From the NCBI GenBank assembly GCA_963708675.1, contig CAVPTO010000004.1:124001-188000 (forward strand): a stretch of DNA of 64,000 bases. The letters run 5' to 3'. Origin of the DNA: DATAXP01 sp963708675. Its GTDB lineage: Bacteria > Planctomycetota > Planctomycetia > Pirellulales > PNKZ01. The notes under the pieces were generated by a model. That model saw only the letters and a list, made by a program, of their open reading frames with translations. It was not told the DNA's origin and made no database searches. Position 1 is the first letter of the stretch. Each line of letters begins with the position of its first letter. Position numbers and translations under genes: made by a program. Below are positions 28,146 to 35,730 of this stretch, piece by piece.

Positions 28146-29444
28146 CTAAACGACGGATAAAATCGCGCTTAATACGTCCGCGTCGGTCACTCGAGGCGAT
28201 TTCAGCGCCGGGCGCAGCGGCAACGGCACGTCGTCCATGCGATACACCGTACCTGCCGTCTCGATACCATACGTCGCTGTGGGAATCGCGACCGCGGCGG
28301 CACGCATCGTGGCGGTGTCGCGCGAGTCGATGCACACGTAGGGAATTGACCGCAGCGCTTCGGCCGCCCTCGACGACATCTCCGTGAGCGGATCGCTACC
28401 GACGATGAGCGCCGCATCGACTTCGCGACGTTCGAGCAACGTCGCGGCGCTGAACTCGCGAGGTCCGTAGCGAGGAAAACCTCGCGCGAGATTCACGGCA
28501 AACGGATAACCGGTTTGCCACAGCATCACGCTGTCGGCGCCTGCCTGATTGCCGGCGCCGCGCAAGGCGTTGGCGACGAAGCGTGTGTGGGCGTTCATGT
28601 CGCGCACGAGCGCTAACAACGCTTCGATGTTCATCGCTCCGCCGCGCGTCGTCCCCAGGCCATTGCCGTAAACCATCGCGCCAAACTTCGCGCCGCGCAT
28701 CGTCTCGACGAGTTTCGCCCACGTCGCCAGCGCGACGCCGGTTTGGGCCTCGACCGTCGCGGCGTCCAAGGGCAGATCCTTCGCCAACGCGCGTAATGTC
28801 CACAATGCCTCGAAGTCGCCACCGCGGCGCACGGCGATGAACTCGTCGGCACGTGCGACGGTCGCGGTGCGTTCGACATCGACGACGACACACGTTCGAT
28901 CCGTGCGACCACCGGGCAGAAACATCCCCGGCGCGTCCAGGCTGTAGCGCTCGAAGTGACGCGGATGACTGACGGCAGGATCGCATCCCCAGAAGACGAT
29001 CAGGTCGGCGCGATTGCGCATCTCGCCCAGCGTGCAGGTCATTTCACCGACGCCATCCAAGGCCATGCCGACGGGCCCTTGAGACGAGCTTGTCGGCGTG
29101 TCGGCCACCGCTCCTATGCGGTCTGCGATCGCGATCGCCACGCGCTGTGCTTCGACCGTCGTGTGCGACAGGCCGTACACAAGCGGGCTACGGGCTTTGG
29201 CAAGAATTTCGGCTGCCCGGGCGATCGCGGCCTTCAAAGACGCCGGTTTTCCGCCGATCCAGGCTTCCGGGCGTTTTTCGGCCGGACGGGCTAGAAGCCA
29301 CGTTTTCCCGCGTTCGCACGCCCGTTCAGCCTTTTCGACCGCTCCATTCCGCACGTGCAGACCAATGTCGTCGCACAGGCAGCCGCAGGCGGTGCAAATC
29401 GCGTCGTTTGTCACGGATTCGGCGTTAGAATTGTACGCGTCCAT
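28146..29444 (-). CDS. fhcB: Formyltransferase/hydrolase complex subunit B (FwdB/FmdB homologue)
   Basis: The 432-residue protein begins MDAYNSNAESVTNDAICTAC and has the cluster-type motif C17-x2-C20-x-C22-x-C24-DDI of molybdopterin-type formylmethanofuran dehydrogenase subunit B, then ADLIVFWGCDPAVSHPRHFE and GNQAGADSVMLWQTGYPFAV. Where archaeal FwdB has the Cys/Sec metal ligand before HGP, this protein has SSSQGP. This agrees with the bacterial Fhc complex, where B no longer acts as a redox subunit (established for methylotroph FhcB; inferred here). It should partner with FhcA at 25189. FhcC and FhcD are not in the window. Confidence 0.87.
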   Translation of the reverse strand: MDAYNSNAESVTNDAICTACGCLCDDIGLHVRNGAVEKAERACERGKTWLLARPAEKRPEAWIGGKPASLKAAIARAAEILAKARSPLVYGLSHTTVEAQRVAIAIADRIGAVADTPTSSSQGPVGMALDGVGEMTCTLGEMRNRADLIVFWGCDPAVSHPRHFERYSLDAPGMFLPGGRTDRTCVVVDVERTATVARADEFIAVRRGGDFEALWTLRALAKDLPLDAATVEAQTGVALATWAKLVETMRGAKFGAMVYGNGLGTTRGGAMNIEALLALVRDMNAHTRFVANALRGAGNQAGADSVMLWQTGYPFAVNLARGFPRYGPREFSAATLLERREVDAALIVGSDPLTEMSSRAAEALRSIPYVCIDSRDTATMRAAAVAIPTATYGIETAGTVYRMDDVPLPLRPALKSPRVTDADVLSAILSVV

Positions 29445-29492
29445 ACTCCCACTCTAATGCACCCGCTCGACGTTCCCCAGGAGCAATCTGTC

Positions 29493-30275
29493 ATGCGAGT
29501 TTTCGTTGCCTTGCTGTGGCTGGCTGCGGCAGTCTCGACGACCGCTGTTCACGCCGCCGACGACAAGATCACCGCATTGATCATCGAAGGTCAGGGGCAC
29601 CACGACTGGCGAGCGACGACGCCAATCCTCAAGCAACACCTCCAGGACACGGGGCTGTTCACGGTCGACGTGACGACGTCGCCCCCGCACGGCGGCAACA
29701 TGAACGACTTCAAGCCCGCGTTCAGCAATTACAAAGTCATCGTCTCGAACTACAACGGCGATATGTGGTCGCCGGCCACGCGCAAGGCGTTCGTCGATTA
29801 CATGCTCGCCGGTGGCGGGTTGATCGTCATTCACGAGGCGGCCGCTTCGTTCCCCGAGTGGCGTGAATGGAAACAGATGGTCGCCCTCAGCGGCTATGAG
29901 CAAGGCGAAGGGGCTTCGCGGACGTGGCTGATCGATCTGCGCGACGAATCGCACCCGATCACCACCGGCCTCGCGCATAAGTGGCTGCACACGCCCGACA
30001 CGCTGCCGACGCGGTTGATTGGTCAGCCGGAGTCGACGCACATTTTGGCCGAGGCCTACACCGGCGAAGAGAATGACAACATGACGCACCACATCGCGGC
30101 GTTCTACACGTCGGAGTTCGGCCCGAGCAACATCTTCGTGATGACGCTCGGCCACAGCCCGCCGGCGATGGCCACGCTGGACTTCAGGTGCATTTTGCAG
30201 CGCGGCGCCGAGTGGGTCGCGACCGGCAATGTGACGCAGGACATTCCGCCCGGGATGCTGCCTCAGGCAGAATGA
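29493..30275 (+). CDS. Secreted ThuA-domain protein (trehalose-utilisation type)
   Basis: The ATG at 29493 follows CAGGAG; earlier in-frame starts lie inside the fhcB promoter region. A signal peptide (MRVFVALLWLAAAVSTTAVH, AxA site after HAA) precedes a ThuA glutamine-amidotransferase-like fold: KITALIIEGQGHHDWRATTP, NYKVIVSNYNGDMWSPATRK, AGGGLIVIHEAAASFPEWRE and IFVMTLGHSPPAMATLDFRC. Family members bind or process sugars and are abundant in planctomycetes; no catalytic Cys is seen at the amidotransferase elbow (IHEAAA). The gene diverges from fhcB with 48 bp between them. Confidence 0.85.
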   Translation: MRVFVALLWLAAAVSTTAVHAADDKITALIIEGQGHHDWRATTPILKQHLQDTGLFTVDVTTSPPHGGNMNDFKPAFSNYKVIVSNYNGDMWSPATRKAFVDYMLAGGGLIVIHEAAASFPEWREWKQMVALSGYEQGEGASRTWLIDLRDESHPITTGLAHKWLHTPDTLPTRLIGQPESTHILAEAYTGEENDNMTHHIAAFYTSEFGPSNIFVMTLGHSPPAMATLDFRCILQRGAEWVATGNVTQDIPPGMLPQAE

Positions 30276-30276
30276 A

Positions 30277-30350
30277 ACCCTTCTCCCTCTGGGAGAAGGT
30301 GCCGCGAAGCGGCGGATGAGGGCGGGTTGAGTTAGAAAGCGCCCTCACCC
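30277..30350. repeat. GAAGGTG-type palindromic repeat (R2)
   Basis: CCCTTCTCCCTCTGGGAGAA, then GCCGCGAAGCGGCGGATGAG and GGCGGGTTGA, ending in CCCTCACCC. The same modules build the larger palindrome at 61119-61270. Confidence 0.75.
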
Positions 30351-30353
30351 GGC

Positions 30354-30500
30354 TATTGATCCTCAGAAAACAAAGTTAATCGCGATGATGCTATCCATCA
30401 CCGCTTGCGGTTTCGCGCGTTCCGCCCGTGAGACGCGCGAAACCGCAAGCGGTGATACGACGCGTATACCCTGGTTCACGCGGTTTTCTGAGGATCAATA
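30354..30500. repeat. MITE-like 147-bp element with 18-bp terminal inverted repeats (R5)
   Basis: TATTGATCCTCAGAAAAC (30354-30371) is exactly complementary to 30483-30500. Inside is a perfect 23-bp hairpin around 30395-30455 containing ACCGCTTGCGGTTTCGCGC. The same terminal sequence bounds a second element at 37538-37700. There is no coding capacity. Confidence 0.8.
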
Positions 30501-30509
30501 AACGAAACG

Positions 30510-31118
30510 TCACCCCACATTCGGCGACACGTTCGCCCATTTCCCGGCGAACACAAACTCCGTCACGGGTTTCCGTGGCCGGCGGGCGGCGTCGCGTTTC
30601 GCAATCGCCTCGGGCAACACGCTTGCATCGGTCGCGTAACCGATCGCGATGCCCGTGAGCGCGATCGACCCCTCGGGAATCTCGTACAACTCGCGAGCGC
30701 GATCCGGCAAGATGCCGATCATCTGATGCACGCATAGGCCGCGGGCGGTGGCCTCGATGCACAGGCTCATGCTCGCCAGCCCCAGGTCGTGCTGCGCGGC
30801 GGGGTTCGGCTTGCCGTTTTGCTTGTGATTCAATGTCGTGCATCCGAGCGCGAGGACGGGGGCCATCTTCGCCCACGCCTGGTTCCCCTCGACGAGACAT
30901 GAAAGCAGCCGCTCGAATTCCTTCGCGTCCTTCTTCGTCGCGACGATGTAGCTCCAAGGTTGTTCGTTGTACGACGACGGAGCCCAGCGGGCCGCCTCGA
31001 ACAGCGACTTGAGGTCGTCGTCCGACACGTCGCGATCGCTGAAGGCGTAAGGGCTCCAACGATCGGCGATCAACTCGTGAACGGGATGGTCGGTCTTGGC
31101 GGGTTTCGCGTCGTTCAT
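30510..31118 (-). CDS. Nitroreductase-family flavoprotein
   Basis: The 202-residue product begins MNDAKPAKTDHPVHELIADR and has the FMN-binding pattern of small nitroreductases: RWSPYAFSDRDVSDDDLKSL, FEAARWAPSSYNEQPWSYIV and the C-terminal IALTGIAIGYATD. It should reduce nitro or quinone substrates with NAD(P)H using FMN; the physiological substrate is unknown. Its ATG overlaps the stop of the upstream macrodomain gene (ATGA at 31115-31118), so translation of the two is probably coupled. Confidence 0.88.
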   Translation of the reverse strand: MNDAKPAKTDHPVHELIADRWSPYAFSDRDVSDDDLKSLFEAARWAPSSYNEQPWSYIVATKKDAKEFERLLSCLVEGNQAWAKMAPVLALGCTTLNHKQNGKPNPAAQHDLGLASMSLCIEATARGLCVHQMIGILPDRARELYEIPEGSIALTGIAIGYATDASVLPEAIAKRDAARRPRKPVTEFVFAGKWANVSPNVG

Positions 31119-31669
31119 GGGCTGGTCTCCTCACGCATGATTTCTTCGAGCGCAGCGGCGAAGGCGCCGTAGGCCGCGGGTCCAAACAACACGAATCGTA
31201 CCAACTCGGGCTTGTCGTTGGTCGACAGAAAATCACGCACCGTTCGCAGCGCGACGCGGGCGGCCATGTCGAGCGGATAGCCGTACACGCCGGCACTGAT
31301 GGCGGGCATCGCCACGCTGCTGAGTTCGTGCTCGGCCGCGAGTTCCAGCGATCGACGGTACGCCCCTTCGAGCAGCGCTTGCTCACCTGCACGTCCGCCA
31401 CGCCATACCGGGCCGACGGCATGAATCACATGGCGAGCGTCGAGTTCGCCACCCACGCCGATCACCGCGCTGCCGGTCGGGCAACCCTCAGGATAGCGGC
31501 GATCCGTGTCCTGCATGATCGCTTTGCCGCCGCGGCGATGGATCGCGCCATCGACACCGCCTCCGCCCGCGAGCTGACTATTTGCCGCGTTGACGATCGC
31601 ATCGACCTGTTGGTCGGTGATGTCGCCTTGATGCAACTCGATGGCCCGGTTGTCGATTGTCACGCGCAT
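31115..31669 (-). CDS. Macrodomain O-acetyl-ADP-ribose deacetylase-like protein
   Basis: The 184-residue protein matches the YmdB/MacroD class: IELHQGDITDQQVDAIVNAA, NSQLAGGGGVDGAIHRRGG (ADP-ribose loop with catalytic Asp), CPTGSAVIG, RHVIHAVGPVW and AISAGVYGYPLDMAARVAL. Such enzymes remove ADP-ribose from proteins or hydrolyse O-acetyl-ADP-ribose. It is translationally coupled to the nitroreductase gene, an arrangement that suggests a redox or NAD-linked pathway, but this is inference. Key residues and length are normal. Confidence 0.9.
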   Translation of the reverse strand: MRVTIDNRAIELHQGDITDQQVDAIVNAANSQLAGGGGVDGAIHRRGGKAIMQDTDRRYPEGCPTGSAVIGVGGELDARHVIHAVGPVWRGGRAGEQALLEGAYRRSLELAAEHELSSVAMPAISAGVYGYPLDMAARVALRTVRDFLSTNDKPELVRFVLFGPAAYGAFAAALEEIMREETSP

Positions 31670-31723
31670 GGCGCTTGGATCGTATCGGGGTGGCGTACGT
31701 GACGCCAGCGCTTCGCGAATAAG

Positions 31724-31809
31724 CGCGCTCGGCGCGGGTCTCTGACCCCGCCGCTCAATGACCGAAGGTCTCCCGGGTCGGCGGGGTCAAAGACCCGCGC
31801 CGAGCGCGC
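31724..31809. repeat. Palindromic repeat R3, near-complete copy
   Basis: Arms GCGCGGGTCTCTGACCCCG and the complement (one mismatch, GGTCAAAGACC) enclose ACCGAAGGTCTCC. It lies upstream of the macrodomain gene. A separate inverted pair GGTTAGCCGC/GCGGCTAACC follows at 31813-31865. Confidence 0.85.
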
Positions 31810-31881
31810 GACCGGTTAGCCGCAACGCGCCAGCGGAGCGCTCCCCTTGTGGGTCGCGGCTAACCAACGGAAACCAAGGCG

Positions 31882-32721
31882 TCACGCGCCGTTGACCTGC
31901 GAGATCTGCTGCGTGCCGCGACCGGTGCGCTCGGTGGGGAAAAATCGCTGGTTGTTGAACTGCTGCCAGCGATCGCGCATCGGGTTGTACGGACGCAGCG
32001 TCGTCGCCGAGGTAGAGGCGTCGAAGCTCCCCTGCCCTGGAATGGCAAGCGTCACATGCACGAGCCCGTAGTTGCCGAGGTGCAAGTTGAACTCGGGATG
32101 CTCGGCCTGATAGTCGAGACGAAACGTCACACCGTCGGCGGCGAACTCGTCGGGCGTCACACGTCGCGACCACCGCGCCAACACGGGGAACGTTCGCAAC
32201 ACGCCGCTCGTGCCGGGCCCTTCGCCGATCAACTCGACTTCGAGCGTCGCGTCGACCGGCACGATATCGCCCCAAACGTCGAGCGGCAACACGCGCAGCA
32301 CGATTCCGTCGGTCTCGACATCAGCATCCCAATTTGCGATGCCCGCCTCGATCTGCAGGCTGGTGACGCGTGTTTCGGGAACTTGCGCAGCGGGTGGCGG
32401 CGAAGGTTCAAAATTGTCAGGGGATTGTCGTTCGACTACCTGATGCGTCGACTTCAGTTGCGGAACTTGCTGACGAAGCGCGTCGACGTCGATCGGCTGC
32501 TCGTCGACCCATGCCGATCGCACCGCCGTCCAATCGATCGGACGCAGCACGTGCGACGAGCCGTGCTCCATCCGCAGCCACAATCGACGGTCATCGCTGC
32601 GCTCGTCGACTTCGCCGCTGAACGCACGTCCGCTCGCCAACTGCACGCGCAACGCCGCCTCGACCGTGAAGGTCGACGAGATCATCGTAAGAGCGGCAGC
32701 GTAGAACGCGAACTTGGGCAC
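31882..32721 (-). CDS. Secreted protein of unknown function
   Basis: The open frame extends to a TTG at 32814, but the best-looking start is the GTG at 32721, giving a signal peptide (VPKFAFYAAALTMISSTFTV, then EA). The mature protein has a short beta-rich part (LRVQLASGRAFSGEVDERSD, WLRMEHGSSHVLRPIDWTAV), a Pro-rich linker near residue 105-120 and a beta-sandwich-like C-terminal domain (YGLVHVTLAIPGQGSFDAST). I do not recognise the family. Similar layouts occur in planctomycete envelope proteins. The start choice is uncertain, with poor ribosome-binding sites for each. Confidence 0.55.
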   Translation of the reverse strand: MPKFAFYAAALTMISSTFTVEAALRVQLASGRAFSGEVDERSDDRRLWLRMEHGSSHVLRPIDWTAVRSAWVDEQPIDVDALRQQVPQLKSTHQVVERQSPDNFEPSPPPAAQVPETRVTSLQIEAGIANWDADVETDGIVLRVLPLDVWGDIVPVDATLEVELIGEGPGTSGVLRTFPVLARWSRRVTPDEFAADGVTFRLDYQAEHPEFNLHLGNYGLVHVTLAIPGQGSFDASTSATTLRPYNPMRDRWQQFNNQRFFPTERTGRGTQQISQVNGA

Positions 32722-33081
32722 GGGTGGCGACTCGCGGTGAAGGACGAAGCGTGAGTTCGCCTTCCAAGGCAACGTGCGTGCCTGGTTCCCATGACACGCC
32801 GGGCAACGCAGCAACGTAATGCCGTCGCCTGCTGCACTTAGGTGAAAAAACGCCGCTCAAACGACCTCGTCACCGCATGCGTCGGCCGTTGCTTTTCCGC
32901 CTCGGCGTCGATTTTTCGCCTCGCCAGCCCGACGCGAAACCGCATCCTTGACCCCCCCATCACGGCATTATACAACGGTCGATGTTCGCAGGTTCGTAAG
33001 CTCTGGGGCGCGCTGCGCTCGTTTCGGCGTTGAAGCCCCCCCGCGGCAGGTCGGCCTTCAGCATCAAGGGAGTCCCGGTTC
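32722..33081. other. Divergent intergenic region, no gene seen
   Basis: This 360-bp stretch lies between a minus-strand secreted protein and the plus-strand STAS gene. GGGAG at about 33069-33073 is the ribosome-binding site of the latter. If the TTG at 32814 is the true start of the minus-strand gene, about 90 bp of it belongs to that gene. Confidence 0.5.
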
Positions 33082-33447
33082 ATGGCGGTACATCGGCGTT
33101 TAGAAGTCGCGGAAGTCGATGACGTCACCGTCGTGCGTTTCGTCGATCGAAAGATTCTCGACGAAGGCAACATCCACGAGATGGGCCAAGAGTTGTTCGC
33201 GCTCATCGAAGAGGAAGGCAAGAAGAAGCTGCTGCTCAACTTCTCGCACGTCGATTTCCTTTCGAGTGCCGCGCTCGGCAAGCTTATCACGCTCGACAAA
33301 AAGGTGAAGAGCAATGCTGGCAAGCTGCGGCTGAGCAACATCAGGCCCGAGATCTACGAAGTCTTCATGATCACGCGACTGAACAAGTTGTTCAACATTA
33401 AAGATGACGAAGCCGCTGCGCTCGCCGAGTTCAAGAACGACGCTTGA
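33082..33447 (+). CDS. STAS-domain anti-sigma factor antagonist
   Basis: The 121-residue protein is a single STAS domain (RRLEVAEVDDVTVVRFVDRK, LLLNFSHVDFLSSAALGKLI). The Ser pair in FLSSAALG marks the usual phosphorylation site of SpoIIAA/RsbV-type antagonists. It should bind a serine-kinase anti-sigma factor in a partner-switching module. The kinase and sigma factor are not adjacent. GGGAG precedes the ATG. The response regulator two genes downstream could belong to the same signalling circuit, but no sequence shows this. Confidence 0.9.
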   Translation: MAVHRRLEVAEVDDVTVVRFVDRKILDEGNIHEMGQELFALIEEEGKKKLLLNFSHVDFLSSAALGKLITLDKKVKSNAGKLRLSNIRPEIYEVFMITRLNKLFNIKDDEAAALAEFKNDA

Positions 33448-33607
33448 GCGCACGCGTTGGTTCTCCACGCGTTGGATCTCATGGATGAGCGCTCATTGAC
33501 GAAGCGCCCCCTCGGTCGCGACAATACTCGCTTGCGGTTTCGCGCATTCTCGTAGCGAGCGCTCGCTACCCATCGCGACTCCACGGTCACCGATCACCAC
33601 GCACATC

Positions 33608-34861
33608 ATGAACTTTCTCGAAAACGACGATCCCGAAGTTTGGTCCGCGATCGCCGGCGAAATCAAGCGCCAGGCCGACGGCCTCGAGATGATCGCCAGC
33701 GAAAACTACACGAGCCCCGCCGTCATGCAGGCCGTCGGCAGCGTGCTCACGAACAAGTATGCCGAAGGCTATCCAGGCCGCCGGTACTACGGTGGTTGCG
33801 AGTTCGTCGATGTTGTCGAAGACCTGGCCCGCGATCGAGCGAAGCAACTCTTCGGCGCGGACCACGCCAACGTGCAACCTCACTCGGGCAGCCAGGCGAA
33901 CATGGTCGTGTATCTGAGCGTGCTCAACCCCGGCGATACCGTGCTCGGGCTTGACCTTGCCCACGGCGGGCACCTGACGCACGGCATGAAGCTGAACATT
34001 TCGGGCCGGCTGTATCACTTCATCAGCTACGGCGTGACACCCGACACCAATCGCATCGACTTCGATCAGGTGGCCAAACTCGCGCGCGAGCACAAGCCGA
34101 AGATGATCGTCGCCGGCGCGAGCGCTTACCCGCGCGAGATACAGCACGAGCGGTTCGCCGAAATCGCCCGCGATTGCGGCGCGAAACTGTTCGTCGATAT
34201 GGCCCATTACGCCGGCCTCGTCGCCGCAGGATTGCACAATAACCCGGTTCCCGTGGCCGATTTCGTCACCAGCACCACGCACAAAACGCTGCGTGGTCCG
34301 CGCGGCGGATTGACGATGTGCCGCGCCGAGTTCGCCAAGGACGTCGACAAAAACGTCTTTCCCGGCGTCCAGGGCGGGCCGTTGATGCACGTCATTGCCG
34401 GCAAAGCCGTTTGCTTCGGCGAAGCGCTCAAGCCCGAGTTCAAGCAGTACGCACAGTCGGTGATCGACAACGCTCGCGCGCTGGCCGAGACATTGATGAC
34501 GGGCGGCCTCAAGCTCGCCAGTGGTGGAACCGACAATCATTTGATGCTCGCCGACGTCACCACGATCGGCCTCACCGGCGCGACCGCCGAGGCCGCGCTC
34601 GGCCGCTGCGGCATCACGGTGAACAAGAACATGATTCCGTACGATCAACGCAAGCCTCTCGATCCGTCGGGCATTCGCATCGGCACGCCGGCACTGACCA
34701 CGCGCGGCATGGGGACCGACGAGATGCGCCAGATCGGCGAGTGGATGATCGAATCGTTGCGCAACGCCGACGACACGCGCGTCTCCGATCGCATTCGCAA
34801 CGACGTCGCGACGCTGTGTGAATCCTTTCCCGTACCGGCGGCGAGGCTTGTCAACGTTTGA
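33608..34861 (+). CDS. glyA: Serine hydroxymethyltransferase
   Basis: The 417-residue protein has normal length and motifs: SENYTSPAVMQAVGSVLTNK, YAEGYPGRRYYGGCEFVDVV, SGSQANM, VDMAHYAGLVAAG and the PLP lysine K226 in TSTTHKTLRGPRGG. It interconverts serine and glycine, loading C1 units on tetrahydrofolate, in the cytoplasm. The presence of fhcA/fhcB in the window shows that this genome also has methanopterin-linked C1 chemistry. The upstream 160 bp hold a CGCTTGCGGTTTCGCGC repeat (33529-33545) but no glycine-riboswitch pattern that I can see. Confidence 0.97.
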   Translation: MNFLENDDPEVWSAIAGEIKRQADGLEMIASENYTSPAVMQAVGSVLTNKYAEGYPGRRYYGGCEFVDVVEDLARDRAKQLFGADHANVQPHSGSQANMVVYLSVLNPGDTVLGLDLAHGGHLTHGMKLNISGRLYHFISYGVTPDTNRIDFDQVAKLAREHKPKMIVAGASAYPREIQHERFAEIARDCGAKLFVDMAHYAGLVAAGLHNNPVPVADFVTSTTHKTLRGPRGGLTMCRAEFAKDVDKNVFPGVQGGPLMHVIAGKAVCFGEALKPEFKQYAQSVIDNARALAETLMTGGLKLASGGTDNHLMLADVTTIGLTGATAEAALGRCGITVNKNMIPYDQRKPLDPSGIRIGTPALTTRGMGTDEMRQIGEWMIESLRNADDTRVSDRIRNDVATLCESFPVPAARLVNV

Positions 34862-34939
34862 TCGTCAAATGTAATGGTCGATCCGATACCAGAGCCGTCC
34901 GGCCAGCGCGGCCCGCCGCCACATAAACCATCGATTGCT

Positions 34940-35401
34940 ATGTCAGCTCCCGCTCCACGCAAAAGCAAGATTCTCATCGCCGACGACAACGCGACGAACG
35001 TCGAGTTGCTCGAGGTCTATCTTGCCGAGTTGGATTGCGACACGGCGATCGCCGTCGACGGCCGCGATACGCTCGACAAGGTCGCTTCGTTCAAGCCCGA
35101 CCTGATTCTGCTCGACATCATGATGCCGAAGCTCAGCGGCTTCGAGGTCTGCAAGAAGATCAAGGACGACGCGGCCACCAGCAACATCATGGTGCTCATG
35201 GTCACCGCACTCAACGAGCTCGGCGACATCGAGCGAGCCGTGAATGCTGGCACCGACGACTTTCTAAGCAAGCCGGTTAACAAGGTCGAGTTGCTCAAGC
35301 GTGTCGAAAACATGCTCAAGCTGCGACACGTGACCGACGAAGTCGAACGCCTCCGCCGGTACATCGACGGCATGGAAGACTCCGCCGGCCCGCAGCGATA
35401 A
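34940..35401 (+). CDS. CheY-like single-domain response regulator
   Basis: I start at the ATG at 34940 (MSAPAPRKSKILIADDNATN); a longer frame from 34874 has a Pro-rich head unlike the family. The receiver domain has DD pocket residues, the phospho-acceptor Asp in LILLDIMMPKLSG, Thr in MVTALN and Lys in FLSKPVNK. A short C-terminal helix (VERLRRYIDGME) replaces an output domain. It may act by protein interaction. It follows glyA by 78 bp on the same strand and is possibly co-transcribed. Confidence 0.88.
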   Translation: MSAPAPRKSKILIADDNATNVELLEVYLAELDCDTAIAVDGRDTLDKVASFKPDLILLDIMMPKLSGFEVCKKIKDDAATSNIMVLMVTALNELGDIERAVNAGTDDFLSKPVNKVELLKRVENMLKLRHVTDEVERLRRYIDGMEDSAGPQR

Positions 35402-35410
35402 CGCGGCACT

Positions 35411-35499
35411 CTCGCTTGGCGCGGGTCTCTGGCCCCGCCGCTCGACCGACCGAAGGTCTCCCGAAGATCGGCGGGGTCTGGAGGACCGCGCCGAGCGCG
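35411..35499. repeat. Palindromic repeat R3, diverged copy
   Basis: Arms GCGCGGGTCTCTGGCCCCGC and a diverged complement (GGCGGGGTCTGGAGGACCGC) around ACCGAAGGTCTCC. Confidence 0.8.
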
Positions 35500-35501
35500 G
35501 G

Positions 35502-35591
35502 CTGTAGGGAACGCCCTCCGTGGCGTTCCGAGAGTCGCTGTGGACCATCCACCGGAAGTTCTCGGAACGCCACGGAGGGCGTTCCCTACAG
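35502..35591. repeat. Palindromic repeat R4
   Basis: A perfect 31-bp inverted repeat (35502-35532 with 35561-35591; core GGGAACGCCCTCCGTGGCGT) with a 28-bp spacer. A decayed copy lies at 57018-57146. It directly abuts the R3 copy, so repeats of two families are nested in one intergenic gap (35402-35730). Confidence 0.88.
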
Positions 35592-35730
35592 TGAGACACC
35601 CAAACCGCGAGCGCAAGCGGTTGCATCATGTTGTGAAGGCCTGGGCTAGACGAAACGACGCCCCTCGCGTCGAATCCGTCATCATGCTCCCGGCTCGCCA
35701 GTTCTCCCTCCGGCGGCGTATACTTACGGC

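Noticed and set aside
32780..32800. CPACH at the start of the longest version of the 31882-32814 frame, resembling a heme c site.
   Set aside because: It lies before the likely signal peptide and before the preferred GTG start, so it is probably not translated or not exported as a heme site.
33448..33607. Possible glycine riboswitch before glyA.
   Set aside because: The stretch holds a CGCTTGCGG repeat and GC-rich sequence but not the paired aptamer motifs expected of that riboswitch.
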